The notes beneath the pieces are model-generated. The model was not told the DNA's origin, ran no database searches, and saw nothing but the letters and a program-made list of their open reading frames with translations. The position numbers and the translations under genes were made by a program. From NCBI RefSeq assembly GCF_031954525.1, contig NZ_CP134868.1:1-64000 (forward strand): a DNA stretch of 64,000 bases, read 5' to 3'. This DNA comes from Dyella sp. BiH032. Its GTDB lineage: Bacteria > Pseudomonadota > Gammaproteobacteria > Xanthomonadales > Rhodanobacteraceae. Shown piece after piece: positions 15,966-24,386 of this stretch (its first letter is position 1; every line of letters starts with the position of its first letter).

Positions 15966-16709
15966 CTAGTGTCCCGAGGGAGGCCGGCTTGTCCGGCCTT
16001 TTTCTTTTGCGCGCGTGGCTTTCCACCGGCGAACAGAAGCCCTGATGGCGCGGACTCGTTCCAGCTGCTCGGCGTTGAGTCGTCGAGCGATCCGTCGGCA
16101 GAAGACCGCCGCAGTCTCAAACCCGTTCTTGTCCAGATTGCACGCTCGGCAGGCGAGCACGATGTTGTCCACATCGTGCGTTCCACCCTTGACCAGCGGG
16201 GTCATGTGATCGCGGTGTACCTGGTCGCTCACGCCGTGCGTTGCCAGCGGATCGCCGCAGTAGTAGCAACAGGCGTTCTGCGCTTGCATCAGCGGTGCGA
16301 CATGCCTCGCAGTGAAAGGATCCTCCGCGCTGCGCTCGGCGATCGCACGTTTCTTCTGGCGGATGCGTACGTTCTCCTTCCACATGCGTCGGGACATGGC
16401 CATGTGATCGGACCACGGCATCTGCAGCGCGTGGATACCGGGCTCCAGCTGGCAGTGCGCATGCGCTTCCAGCGACAGGGCGGCCCTCCCACAGGAGCGG
16501 CACGTCGAAACCCGCAAGAGGTCGTCAAGCACGGCGATGCTCAAGGCCGACGGGTCGCCGGGTGCAACGGTGAGCAGCTGGAAGTGAAGCATTCCTCGCG
16601 TGCCCATCGACTTGGGATCCATCGCATAGGCGCTCACGGGTACGCGGACGATCACAAGAACCTCTCTGGCGGGAGTGGTCAGCTCGGCCAAGTGTAGAAC
16701 CAGCGCCAT
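15966..16709 (-). CDS. HNH endonuclease-domain protein
   Basis: 247 residues. The C-terminal half has a zinc-supported HNH module: CYYCG (about 147-151), HRDHMTPLVKGG with the catalytic histidine (about 164-175), DNIVLACRACNLDK (about 180-193) giving the second cysteine pair and the final Asn. The N-terminal half has a separate CRSCGR pair (about 70-75), perhaps another zinc site. Typical of plasmid or phage HNH nucleases. It overlaps, on the opposite strand, the terminator of the gene to its left. Confidence 0.85.
   Translation of the reverse strand: MALVLHLAELTTPAREVLVIVRVPVSAYAMDPKSMGTRGMLHFQLLTVAPGDPSALSIAVLDDLLRVSTCRSCGRAALSLEAHAHCQLEPGIHALQMPWSDHMAMSRRMWKENVRIRQKKRAIAERSAEDPFTARHVAPLMQAQNACCYYCGDPLATHGVSDQVHRDHMTPLVKGGTHDVDNIVLACRACNLDKNGFETAAVFCRRIARRLNAEQLERVRAIRASVRRWKATRAKEKGRTSRPPSGH
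15981..16008 (+). terminator. Rho-independent terminator
   Basis: GGCCGG and CCGGCC pair around CTTGT, followed by TTTTTCTTTT. It serves the short plus-strand gene ending at 15955 and lies within the 3' end of the opposing HNH gene. Confidence 0.75.
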
Positions 16710-16771
16710 CTTTGCCGCGCGCCGCCCGGCCGGAGCGTAAGGGTTCGCCCCTGGGACGCGAGGATGACGGG

Positions 16772-17068
16772 ATGAATGCGGAAAGGCTGATGGAAGTGGC
16801 GCTGCGCCAGGCGCGCAAGCACGCCGCGACCGTGCTGAGGGCTCAGGAGAACCGGATGGCGCCGGAGTGGGGGATCAACACGCCCCTGCGTCGTCTTCAG
16901 GCCATGAGCCGCGTGCTGCAGGAGCGGATTGATTCGGCGGCGGACAAGGGTCTGGCGAGCGTGGTGTTCTGGCATGGCAAGTGGCTGTGCCTTGCGGCCG
17001 CGCGCGCGTGCCTTGCGATCCTGGAGGACAGGATGGGCGAGCTGGTGCCCTTGGGAGCTGCCGCATGA
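16772..17068 (+). CDS. Hypothetical helical protein
   Basis: 98 residues, largely helical and Arg/Ala-rich. The ATG has AGGA 7 bp upstream. Its end overlaps the next ATG (ATGA), placing it first in a run of three or four overlapping small genes. Confidence 0.6.
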   Translation: MNAERLMEVALRQARKHAATVLRAQENRMAPEWGINTPLRRLQAMSRVLQERIDSAADKGLASVVFWHGKWLCLAAARACLAILEDRMGELVPLGAAA

Positions 17069-17256
17069 CGACGGCACCTCGAAAGGCGTTTGCCTTCGGG
17101 CACAACGGACGCCGCCAGGTGATCGAGCCGCGCAGCGATGAGGCCGGAGACTACTGGGTCGTTGTTGCTCGCGAGGTTGGCGACGTCCGCCTCGGCGACA
17201 CGAAGACGGGAGCGAAGCGCCGGCTGATCGCCATGCTCGATGAGCGCTCTGCATGA
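17065..17256 (+). CDS. Small basic hypothetical protein
   Basis: 63 residues, with a strand-rich middle (YWVVVAREVGDVRLG). It overlaps both neighbours by four bases (ATGA), typical of translational coupling. Confidence 0.6.
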   Translation: MTTAPRKAFAFGHNGRRQVIEPRSDEAGDYWVVVAREVGDVRLGDTKTGAKRRLIAMLDERSA

Positions 17257-17459
17257 GCCCCGGCTTGGATTCATTTGCCCTGGCCGTCTGCATCGGATGT
17301 GGCTGCCACGATCTGCGAGCTTGCTGTAACGAGGACTCGGGACAGCCGTGCGCGTGGCTCCGCCTCGACAGGACCGCAGCGGCGGGGGTCTGCAGCGAAT
17401 GCTCGCACGTGGTCGCGCGTTGGGACACGGGGGAGCGGCGGCGCCAAGGCCATGGTTAG
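17253..17459 (+). CDS. Cysteine-rich putative zinc-binding protein
   Basis: 68 residues with eight cysteines in the order CIGCGC, ACC, PCAW, CSEC. The pattern CxxCGC...C...CAW...CSxC is familiar from small phage and plasmid proteins of unknown function and would bind one or two metals. Coupled to the preceding gene by ATGA. Confidence 0.65.
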   Translation: MSPGLDSFALAVCIGCGCHDLRACCNEDSGQPCAWLRLDRTAAAGVCSECSHVVARWDTGERRRQGHG

Positions 17460-17586
17460 CTGGCGGCAGGCGAACGGCGAGAAAAACCCCATGGTCCAAC
17501 GATGGCCTTTCGCCGCTCGGCTGGTTGGGGACCGAGCGAAAGTGGGGGAGGCGAGCGCAGTGGTTGTCGCCGATACCAATTCTTGA
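17452..17586 (+). CDS. Very small ORF
   Basis: 44 residues, overlapping the cysteine-rich gene by 8 bp and ending just before the next ribosome site. The overlap pattern matches the rest of this run, but nothing in the product confirms it. Confidence 0.35.
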   Translation: MVSWRQANGEKNPMVQRWPFAARLVGDRAKVGEASAVVVADTNS

Positions 17587-17598
17587 GCGGAGCAAAAG

Positions 17599-17982
17599 AT
17601 GAAGAAACACACACTGGGTGCGATCTTGGCTATTAGCCTCGTCGCCAGCGGACTGGTTAGCGCCCAGGCTGCGTGGGATGGCTACGTCGAGGTGCCGGCA
17701 AAGGCTTCCGAGCCTCACCGCTGGTACACGTGCCGCAAGGGCGAGACCTTCCCGGGCAATGCGTCTTCAGGCGCGCCCAAGTGCGTCAAGGCCGGTGCGG
17801 TAGACACCTACCAGGGCGATGCAGTCCCGATGAGTCTGCAGGAGATGCTCGACGAGCACTTCCGCGCACCCGCTGGCTACAAGGCAGTCGCGGTGGGTCC
17901 CTTGCCGGTCATGGTTCCGCGCTTTGGCGTAAAGGACGGTGCCGTCTACATCGCATATCGACTTGAGCGATCAGGCTTCTGA
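17599..17982 (+). CDS. Secreted hypothetical protein
   Basis: 127 residues with a clear signal peptide (MKKH, hydrophobic 6-20, cleavage after SAQA near 25). The mature part has two cysteines (YTCRKG and PKCVK) that could pair. GGAG lies upstream of the ATG. Function unknown. Confidence 0.75.
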   Translation: MKKHTLGAILAISLVASGLVSAQAAWDGYVEVPAKASEPHRWYTCRKGETFPGNASSGAPKCVKAGAVDTYQGDAVPMSLQEMLDEHFRAPAGYKAVAVGPLPVMVPRFGVKDGAVYIAYRLERSGF

Positions 17983-18077
17983 CCTTTGGGTCGGTACCGT
18001 TCGGGGCATGGGAATTCAAGAACGCCGGCGGAGGGCCGAAAAAGAGCGCGCCGCCCTCGCTTTTGGCGGCCGCGCTC

Positions 18078-18578
18078 ATGGAGCTACAGGTGAACGGAAG
18101 AACTAACCAGGAATGCGCTGCACAGAACGCCGGCGCTCAGATATCCGACGCCGACCTCACGGGTTGCACGGAAGGCGAGCTCGAGGCAGTCGTCCGCGAG
18201 GCGAGAAGCAGGAAGCGCCAGGTACTGGCCGAGCGGCGCTCGAAGTTGCGTCAGGAGATCTTCCTGATGATCCGGCAGCAGGGCCTCTCCGCAGAAGAAG
18301 TCCTGCCTGAGATTGTTCATACCGGACGTCGCCCGCCGAAGTACCGCCATCCGACGTTGCCCCTGCTCACCTGGTCCGGCGCGGGCGAGCCGCCGCCGTG
18401 GTATCTCGACTTTCTCTCGTACGGCAACAGCAAAGAGCGATTGCTTGTCGAGCAGCCCCGGGCGCCTGAAGTCGCGACCGGAAAGATTCGAACGGTTGCG
18501 AAGCCTGAGTCTCGCCGCACCTTATTCCCCAACGTGCGCCACCTGGCGCGGAAGCTCGCGACGGTCGCAACGGACTGA
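18078..18578 (+). CDS. H-NS-family nucleoid-associated protein, atypical
   Basis: About 166 residues. A charged coiled-coil (about 30-75, EAVVREARSRKRQVLAER) ends in QGLSAEEV, followed by PPKYRHP and LTWSGAGEPPPW (about 97-120). This matches the layout of H-NS proteins, whose DNA-binding loop normally reads W-S-G-R-G-R-x-P. Here the loop arginines are replaced by Ala and Glu, and a 50-residue C-terminal tail is added. H-NS homologues on plasmids silence AT-rich genes; this one may act as a modulator rather than a silencer. A GTG 12 bp downstream, with GGAG before it, is an alternative start. Confidence 0.72.
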   Translation: MELQVNGRTNQECAAQNAGAQISDADLTGCTEGELEAVVREARSRKRQVLAERRSKLRQEIFLMIRQQGLSAEEVLPEIVHTGRRPPKYRHPTLPLLTWSGAGEPPPWYLDFLSYGNSKERLLVEQPRAPEVATGKIRTVAKPESRRTLFPNVRHLARKLATVATD

Positions 18579-18667
18579 ACCCTCGACGCCAAAAGGTGGC
18601 CGAACTTTTTCGGCGCGACCGTGGTGCCAGCATCGGGGTGACTTGCGACTCCACTGAGGCTAACGCC

Positions 18668-19276
18668 ATGGCCGACTCCAACCGTTCCACGACGCGGGCC
18701 CATGAAAGCGGGGATCTCCCCCAAGGCCTTTGGGCAGCTTGTCGCTGGCTCAGCGATCCCGCGATGTTCCATCTCAGCGGTCCGGATAACACCGAATGCG
18801 ACGTCCACCAAGACGACCTGTCGGAGGAAGGCAGGTTCCTTAGTGTGCTGGCGCGGTTCGTCTCCGCCGGCGTCGCGCCAGTGATGCAGAAATACCAGAC
18901 CCGCGTGGCGCACTGGTTGGCCAAGTGCTTCCGTCCGTCGCAGTACAACAACATGGTTGAACGCGGTGACAGGCTTCTCGAGGAGGTGCTTGAGCTGCTT
19001 CAAGCCCACGGCTACGACAGGCACCGCGTGGCGACCCTCGTGGAATACGTCTACGGGCGCCCGGTGGGCGAGCCGTCGCAGGAGATGGGTGGCGTCATGG
19101 TGACGCTTGCCGCCTTTGCCACCGTGGCGGGTCTCGACATGGATGCCGCTGGCGAGACGGAACTCGCTCGCATCACGCGGCCGGAGGTGATGGAGAAGGT
19201 GCGCATCAAGCAGGAATCCAAGAACGCGCTGCACTTCGACACGCCTTTGCCGGGACCTGGCTGCGCGCAGCCTTAG
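18668..19276 (+). CDS. MazG-like nucleotide pyrophosphohydrolase
   Basis: 202 residues. The region from about 95 to 190 (QKYQTRVAHWL, ERGDRLLEEVLELLQ, GRPVGEPSQEMGGVMVTLAAF, KVRIKQESK) matches the MazG/phosphoribosyl-ATP pyrophosphohydrolase-like proteins common on phages and plasmids. The EExxEL and QExGGVM segments hold the metal ligands. Likely hydrolyses nucleoside triphosphates to monophosphates, as housekeeping or in stress/defence. The N-terminal 80 residues are specific to this protein. Confidence 0.75.
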   Translation: MADSNRSTTRAHESGDLPQGLWAACRWLSDPAMFHLSGPDNTECDVHQDDLSEEGRFLSVLARFVSAGVAPVMQKYQTRVAHWLAKCFRPSQYNNMVERGDRLLEEVLELLQAHGYDRHRVATLVEYVYGRPVGEPSQEMGGVMVTLAAFATVAGLDMDAAGETELARITRPEVMEKVRIKQESKNALHFDTPLPGPGCAQP

Positions 19277-19377
19277 CGGCGAGCCCGCCACTGCAGTTCC
19301 GCGCGCATCTTCTCCTGCCCCTCACCGGGCACATGCTGGCGACGTAGCCACGCACTCAGCCACCTGACGAGGGAACC

Positions 19378-19947
19378 ATGACCGACGCGACCAACACCGC
19401 CACGCTGCCCCTTCCGGACCCGCACGGTTGTCGTTCCTGCGCACACCCGGACTGCGGTCGCTTTGATGGCCCGCACCAAGTGGAGTGCAGGGCAATGCGC
19501 AACAACGCATGCGCCCGTGAGTACTACCAGCCGGGCGGTGCCCTCGCGGTAGTGAAAGAACCGGACATGACCATGCACCGCACGGTGGACGTGATCGGCG
19601 GCATCCGACTGGCGTCGCGTGACTGCTACGCGGAGAACCGGCCCTCGGCGGCGAACGAGCTGCTGGAGGTGCTGGGCGCGGCGCGCGAGTTGATCTTCGC
19701 CGCTCGTGAGCTGGACTCAGCCCAGCGCGAGCACGACCAGCTTTCGGCCGCGATGGGGCGGGCCTCGCGGTCGCTGCTGGACATGAAGGTGAAACGCGAC
19801 CTGTCTCATCAGGCCGCGGAGCAGGAATACGACCGTCTGGACGAAGCGGTGTCGCGTTCGCTCAAACGACTGCTGCTGGCTCGTCGCCGGCATGCCATTG
19901 CGCTGTCCGTGATCGCTGAGCAATTCGAGGTCGCCGATGCGGTTTAA
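19378..19947 (+). CDS. Hypothetical protein with N-terminal cysteine cluster and coiled coil
   Basis: 189 residues. Cysteines near 18, 21, 26, 37 and 45 could bind zinc; residues 90-175 form a coiled coil rich in Arg/Glu/Leu. GAGGGAA precedes the ATG. The end overlaps the next gene by 11 bp. Confidence 0.6.
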   Translation: MTDATNTATLPLPDPHGCRSCAHPDCGRFDGPHQVECRAMRNNACAREYYQPGGALAVVKEPDMTMHRTVDVIGGIRLASRDCYAENRPSAANELLEVLGAARELIFAARELDSAQREHDQLSAAMGRASRSLLDMKVKRDLSHQAAEQEYDRLDEAVSRSLKRLLLARRRHAIALSVIAEQFEVADAV

Positions 19948-20335
19948 GCGGCGCGATCGCTTCGCCTTCAGTGATACGCCGCGCAAGCGCGCGGCGCTCG
20001 AACGGAAGCAGCGGCAGGAGCGAGAGTCGCTCCCCCTGTTCGCTACTCAGGTTGCGGCCGAGCAGGAGTCCGCTGACGACGTCATGGCGGCCCGCGCGCA
20101 GTCCTGGGAACGGGCGGAGCGAGAAGGGCGATCTCGCGATGCTGCGGACTGGCGCCGTGCTCGCGCCAAGCTCGCAGGCTACCCCGTGGTCGTGGCGAAT
20201 GCGCTGCGCGCGTACTGGAAGATCAATCAGTGGCCAGGCACAGCGATCTACCTCCTGTCGATGATGCATATGTTCGACACCGGGCGCTTGGAAGCGGTCG
20301 AGCGGATGCTGGCGCTGCCTGGCTCGCAGAACTGA
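19937..20335 (+). CDS. Hypothetical basic protein
   Basis: 132 residues; the first 75 are highly charged (Arg/Glu), the rest helical (VVANALRAYWKINQWPG). It overlaps the preceding gene and is on the same strand, so probably cotranscribed. No motif recognised. Confidence 0.6.
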   Translation: MRFKRRDRFAFSDTPRKRAALERKQRQERESLPLFATQVAAEQESADDVMAARAQSWERAEREGRSRDAADWRRARAKLAGYPVVVANALRAYWKINQWPGTAIYLLSMMHMFDTGRLEAVERMLALPGSQN

Positions 20336-20387
20336 TCGCGTCTTTGGCGCGGTGCGCCGTGTGCGACATTGCCCTCATCACGAGGGC

Positions 20388-20603
20388 ATGACGGGGTTGT
20401 CTGGCATGGACGGAAGGAAGAGGCAGGGGACAACCAGTGTGTCCACGAAGCATTCCATGCAGTCCTTCAGGGACGAAGTGAAACCGGCGCACCTGCCGGT
20501 AGTACCCCGCTTGCGTCAATCACCATCCGTTGTATGGCTGATGGAGCCGCCACGCTGTATCGGCCATTCCATCGACATCAACCTGCATAAGGCACAAGCA
20601 TGA
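20388..20603 (+). CDS. Small hypothetical protein coupled to the DUF262 gene
   Basis: Up to 71 residues. Its TGA overlaps the ATG of the next gene (ATGA), which supports translation. The start is uncertain; in-frame ATGs lie at 20406 and 20457. A GCCCTC/GAGGGC hairpin stands just upstream (20372-20388). Confidence 0.4.
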   Translation: MTGLSGMDGRKRQGTTSVSTKHSMQSFRDEVKPAHLPVVPRLRQSPSVVWLMEPPRCIGHSIDINLHKAQA

Positions 20604-21142
20604 TCCAGATCGACACCACCCTCCCTGCACCGATCCTCTACGGCTGCGATCGCAGCTACAGCATCGAACACATCGTCGCGATGCAGGCGGCCACCCACCT
20701 GCGCGAAGGTGAGCGCGGCCTCTTCGGCATGGTCCTGCCGAGCTGGCAGCGTCCTGAGTGCTGGAACATGGATCGCAAGCGCCGCTTCATCGAAGGCATC
20801 TTTCTCGGGCTGGGTACCGGGTCCTACGTTTCGACGAGCTGGGACTGGGATCGCGAGGCGGTGCGGACGCCTGGGGCAGGACTGCTGCTCGATGGCCAGC
20901 AGCGCTTCACTGCTCTTCGAGATTTCGTCGCCGGCGAGCTGACCATCTTCGAGGGGGTGACCTATGCGAGTCTGTCGCTGGCGGACAAGCGCCGCCGGTT
21001 CCTTCGCGTGACGTTTCCGAGCATCGAGATGGGTAGCGACATTGAGGAAGCGACGCTTCGCGAGTTGTCGGACCGCTTGGCGTTCGGCGGTGTTCCTCAC
21101 AAACCGAGCGAGCGCGCTGTGCTGGCGACGGAGGTCGCTTGA
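20600..21142 (+). CDS. DUF262 (ParB/GmrS-like) domain protein
   Basis: 180 residues. The blocks WQRPECWNMDRKRRFIEGI (about 48-66) and LLLDGQQRFTALRDF (about 95-109) are the two signatures of DUF262, the nucleotide-hydrolysing domain of GmrSD-type modification-dependent nucleases, related to ParB. The usual C-terminal DUF1524 HNH nuclease is absent, so this is a minimal single-domain version. It may be a regulatory NTPase or a remnant. Coupled to both neighbours by overlapping start/stop codons. Confidence 0.8.
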   Translation: MIQIDTTLPAPILYGCDRSYSIEHIVAMQAATHLREGERGLFGMVLPSWQRPECWNMDRKRRFIEGIFLGLGTGSYVSTSWDWDREAVRTPGAGLLLDGQQRFTALRDFVAGELTIFEGVTYASLSLADKRRRFLRVTFPSIEMGSDIEEATLRELSDRLAFGGVPHKPSERAVLATEVA

Positions 21143-21930
21143 TCACGCCGGCACAGTGGACGGACATCACAACGCTGCTGATTGTGACGGCATTGGTAGC
21201 ACCGATCGCCCTTTTGCTCCTCTGGGCGGTGCTGATCAAGCGCCCCTCGCCGACCGGCGCGGCCAGACGCATCCGTTGGTCGGCACGGTTCTACTGGGTG
21301 AAGCGATGGATGGGCCTGCTGGCATCTATCGCCTGGGTCTATCTTGCTGCCTGGTTGTTCCCCTCTAACACGGCGCATCCGTTGCTGTGGCTGGACCACT
21401 TCTGGCCCATGGTCGTGGGAAGCCTCGGGTGCGTGACGCTCGGCCCGTCTCTGATCGTGCTGTTCCTCCTGCAGCTGCATCCCAAGGTCGAGTTCGATGT
21501 CGACGAGGTGAGTCTGAAGATGGAGGGGAAGGGCCACGGGAGCATTCACGTTCGCCCGAAAGGAGCCCGTGGCGCAGTCCGCCGAGAACTGCGCGACCTG
21601 CAGAACAGCGCGAGGCCCGTTGTGAAGTTCGTCCGGAAGTACGGAGGGACTCTCAGCGGCGCGGGGGTGCTGGTTGTCGATGCGACCTCACCGGACATCA
21701 CCGAGGAGATGCTCGCCGATGAGCAACACGTCGTGGAGACGTTGGAGCGACTCGTCCCAGGTTGGGAAGTGACTATCGCCACGCCGGTGCCGGTGTCCGA
21801 CAAGCTGCGGTGGTTGATCAGCCGCACACGGCGCGGTGCAGAAGCGGGGCGGTTCTTCCGAGGGGTCCGGCTGACCTGGCGCGGGACCGTGATCGAACGC
21901 CCACGCCGGCGTCGGGCGGGCTCGGCCTGA
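21139..21930 (+). CDS. Hypothetical membrane protein
   Basis: 263 residues from a TTG overlapping the DUF262 stop. Three hydrophobic helices (about 10-33, 55-75, 88-112) precede a cytoplasmic domain (about 115-225) with a VLVVDATSPDIT strand and a basic tail. No family recognised. Confidence 0.6.
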   Translation: MITPAQWTDITTLLIVTALVAPIALLLLWAVLIKRPSPTGAARRIRWSARFYWVKRWMGLLASIAWVYLAAWLFPSNTAHPLLWLDHFWPMVVGSLGCVTLGPSLIVLFLLQLHPKVEFDVDEVSLKMEGKGHGSIHVRPKGARGAVRRELRDLQNSARPVVKFVRKYGGTLSGAGVLVVDATSPDITEEMLADEQHVVETLERLVPGWEVTIATPVPVSDKLRWLISRTRRGAEAGRFFRGVRLTWRGTVIERPRRRRAGSA

Positions 21931-22036
21931 CTCTGTTTCCGCTCGGCAATATAGTTCTTGCGCCATTCGCCGATACACCAACCAGGCCCCGCCCCCGGCG
22001 CGGGCCTCTCGGCCCCCATCCCCCGGAGTCCCCCGC

Positions 22037-22564
22037 ATGACGTTCAAGCACCATTGTCTTGCTCACAGCGAAGTCCACGCGTTCAAGGTCCAACAACTGG
22101 AAGGCGTCCCTGAGATTCGTTACTGGAACGGCGCGCTCGTCGCGTCCTGGTTCGGATGGGCGACGTTGGCGCTCGCTGTGCTGGCAGCGCTGTTCGCCGC
22201 CGTGGGCATCTACGCAGACGACGACGGAGTTCGCGGCGGGTATTTCTGGGCGTTCGTCATGTTGGGCATCGCTGGGATCATCGCCGGCGGAATGCACACG
22301 GTGGAACGGTTCCGCAACGCCGACATCATCGAGCGCGAGGAGCGGGTAAACGAGATGGTTCGCGAAGCGACCATTGCGGAGAAGGAATGGGTCGTGTCGC
22401 AGTACGAGAACCACTACGAGGTCCAGCACGCGGTCCGGAGGTGGCTCAAGGAGGAGGGCAAGTTGCTGCGCAACCGTGACGTGTGCGCAATCCGGGCCCA
22501 TGTCCTCCGAGTGGAGCCGGCGCGCCACGCCGCGCACATCGACCGCGCGCTAGCGCGCGGCTGA
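22037..22564 (+). CDS. Two-helix membrane protein, first of a tandem paralogous pair
   Basis: 175 residues: N-terminal FKHHCL segment, two transmembrane helices (about 40-62 and 72-92) and a cytoplasmic helix bearing KEWVVSQYENHYEV. The next gene encodes a homologue with the same plan. Function unknown. Confidence 0.7.
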   Translation: MTFKHHCLAHSEVHAFKVQQLEGVPEIRYWNGALVASWFGWATLALAVLAALFAAVGIYADDDGVRGGYFWAFVMLGIAGIIAGGMHTVERFRNADIIEREERVNEMVREATIAEKEWVVSQYENHYEVQHAVRRWLKEEGKLLRNRDVCAIRAHVLRVEPARHAAHIDRALARG

Positions 22565-22597
22565 CCCCTTCACCTTCGAACGATCACCGGAGCACCC

Positions 22598-23110
22598 ATG
22601 GATCTCAGCAAGCACAATTGCCTTTTCGAAGCCGAAGTGTCCGAATTCAAGCACGAGCACATGAAGGCTATCCCCCGGCCGCGTCGCCTTGACGGCGAAC
22701 GCCTATCCTCGTTGTTCCGGAAGGTCGCGGGAGCATTGGCGGTGGTGACGTTGCTCACGGCGCTCGGTGCGCTCTCCGGATTGCCTCTTGTCGACTGGCC
22801 ACTCGTCGGCGTCTTCGCGGTCATGGCCTTCGCCGCTTTCATACTCATGGTGCGCGAGGAGTCGAGGGACCAAGACTGGGATCGAGAGAGCAGGTTGATT
22901 GACATCGAGCTACGCGAAGCCTCCCCCCAGCAGAAAGAATGGATTCTTGAGCAGTACGAGAAGCACTACGAAGTGAGTCGGACCGTCACTTCCTGGATCG
23001 CACAGGGAAAGACCATCCGCGTTCGCGACTACTGCGCCATTCGTCTGAAGGTCGAAGCGGCAGAGCAGCGGATGCACGCCCACCGGGTGGAGCAAGCGCT
23101 ACGCGCGTGA
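22598..23110 (+). CDS. Two-helix membrane protein, second of the tandem pair
   Basis: 170 residues. It aligns end to end with the preceding product: SKHNCL against FKHHCL, KEWILEQYEKHYEV against KEWVVSQYENHYEV, and DYCAIRLKVE against DVCAIRAHVL, with the two transmembrane helices conserved in position. A local duplication with divergence. Confidence 0.7.
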   Translation: MDLSKHNCLFEAEVSEFKHEHMKAIPRPRRLDGERLSSLFRKVAGALAVVTLLTALGALSGLPLVDWPLVGVFAVMAFAAFILMVREESRDQDWDRESRLIDIELREASPQQKEWILEQYEKHYEVSRTVTSWIAQGKTIRVRDYCAIRLKVEAAEQRMHAHRVEQALRA

Positions 23111-23242
23111 GGTCCACGGCCGTCGGCTGACGACTAGCTATCGACCCCCGGCACTCGGACTGGTCGGGTCGACGCAGGAAGCGCTCGATCTTTTGCGGAT
23201 GCGCTATCGCTGGACGATGCACGCATGTGACAGGAGGCCAAC

Positions 23243-23509
23243 ATGCAGCTCGGCATTTTCAAGCTCCAATCTGCCCCGGCGACGCTCGACGTTCGCGCAG
23301 TCGTGAGCCTCACGCGGTTCGCGATGCACGCCGGCTTCGATCCCGGCAGTGAGATTCTCTTCGCTGACCAGGTCGGCGAATGGGCGACTGAGTGGCAGGG
23401 CCTGCTCGCTACAAGCGACGGCATCGCGGACACGCCGCGCTGGAAGCAAGCCTTCGAGGACTTCGCGGCCGACAAGCTGCACGAGGTCAGGCACCTGTGC
23501 AACGCGTGA
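23243..23509 (+). CDS. Small hypothetical protein
   Basis: 88 residues, soluble, Trp/Asp-rich C-terminal half. AGGAGG precedes the ATG and the stop overlaps the next ATG (TGATG). No motif recognised. Confidence 0.6.
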   Translation: MQLGIFKLQSAPATLDVRAVVSLTRFAMHAGFDPGSEILFADQVGEWATEWQGLLATSDGIADTPRWKQAFEDFAADKLHEVRHLCNA

Positions 23510-23871
23510 TGTGTAGCTGCCCCGCAGCGGTCCTTGCGCCCTCGGTAGGGGCAATCTTTGCCTTTCGCGGTCGCCGATATCGCGTGAGCGGATGGGCGCG
23601 TACGTGCGCTAGACCAACGCGCGACGCATCCGACTCCGAGTCCTGGCTGGACGTGCTCCTCTACGACATAGCGACTGAGCGCCAAGGCGCGCGCCATCGG
23701 TTCTGCTTGAGACGGGAAGCAACCCATGTCATCGGCACCGGCGTCGCGGGATGCGTGGCCGCCATCCGCGAGATACAGGTCGTTGGGATGGTCGAATGGT
23801 CCGTTGCCCAGTTGCGTGGTGCACACCAGGCGGCCGAGCAGCGCGGGCGCGCAGGACGCCTGATTCTGTAG
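23509..23871 (+). CDS. Hypothetical protein
   Basis: 120 residues, coupled to the preceding gene by TGATG. The N-terminus is cysteine-containing, with a strand-rich middle (IFAFRGRRYRVSGW) that resembles a small beta-barrel. No family recognised. Confidence 0.5.
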   Translation: MCSCPAAVLAPSVGAIFAFRGRRYRVSGWARTCARPTRDASDSESWLDVLLYDIATERQGARHRFCLRREATHVIGTGVAGCVAAIREIQVVGMVEWSVAQLRGAHQAAEQRGRAGRLIL

Positions 23872-24025
23872 TCCCGAAAGCACAAGGTGAAAGTGGATAG
23901 TTTCGCCAGCGGATGCTTTCGCCGTCCCGTTGACAATTTCCGAAGCGCGGCGACGAAAAGCACTCTGACTTTGAGCCGCGCGAGCGAGTGCGACATTCGT
24001 TGCACAACCTTAGCGGAGACCGTCT

Positions 24026-24343
24026 ATGAACCTGTTCGCACCAATCCGTCGCCGCGCAGTCGCCACGTTTGCCGTCGCTGCATTGGTTGCCGCCGTCGCG
24101 TCGCCTGTAGTTGCTTCTGGCGGTCGCATCACGTTCGTCGGCGCCATCGTGAATCCGACCTGCGGCACGCCCGCTCCGGCTTCCGGTGAGCAATCCCGCG
24201 CACTGTGCACGACGGGTGGTGGTACCTCGATTGTCGGACACACCGCGACGGTTCCGGTCGATGGCACGGAGTCCAAGCTTGCCGCGTACCTGACCACGTG
24301 GGCGCAGGGTGCGCCGCAAATGGCGGTGGTCACTTACGATTAA
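24026..24343 (+). CDS. Secreted type 1 pilin-like short protein
   Basis: 105 residues with a signal peptide (hydrophobic 11-28, cleavage near VVASG). The mature N-terminus GRITFVGAIVNPTCG matches the start of chaperone-usher pilin domains (G-x-I-x-F-x-G-x-I...C), with a second cysteine about 20 residues later. At ~75 mature residues it is far shorter than a normal pilin and lacks the C-terminal strand motif, so it cannot fold as a standard subunit. No chaperone or usher gene is near. GGAG precedes the ATG. Confidence 0.6.
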   Translation: MNLFAPIRRRAVATFAVAALVAAVASPVVASGGRITFVGAIVNPTCGTPAPASGEQSRALCTTGGGTSIVGHTATVPVDGTESKLAAYLTTWAQGAPQMAVVTYD

Positions 24344-24386
24344 TCGCAAATGGGATAGTTGATCAAAGAAGGGTAGGGATACCGAG

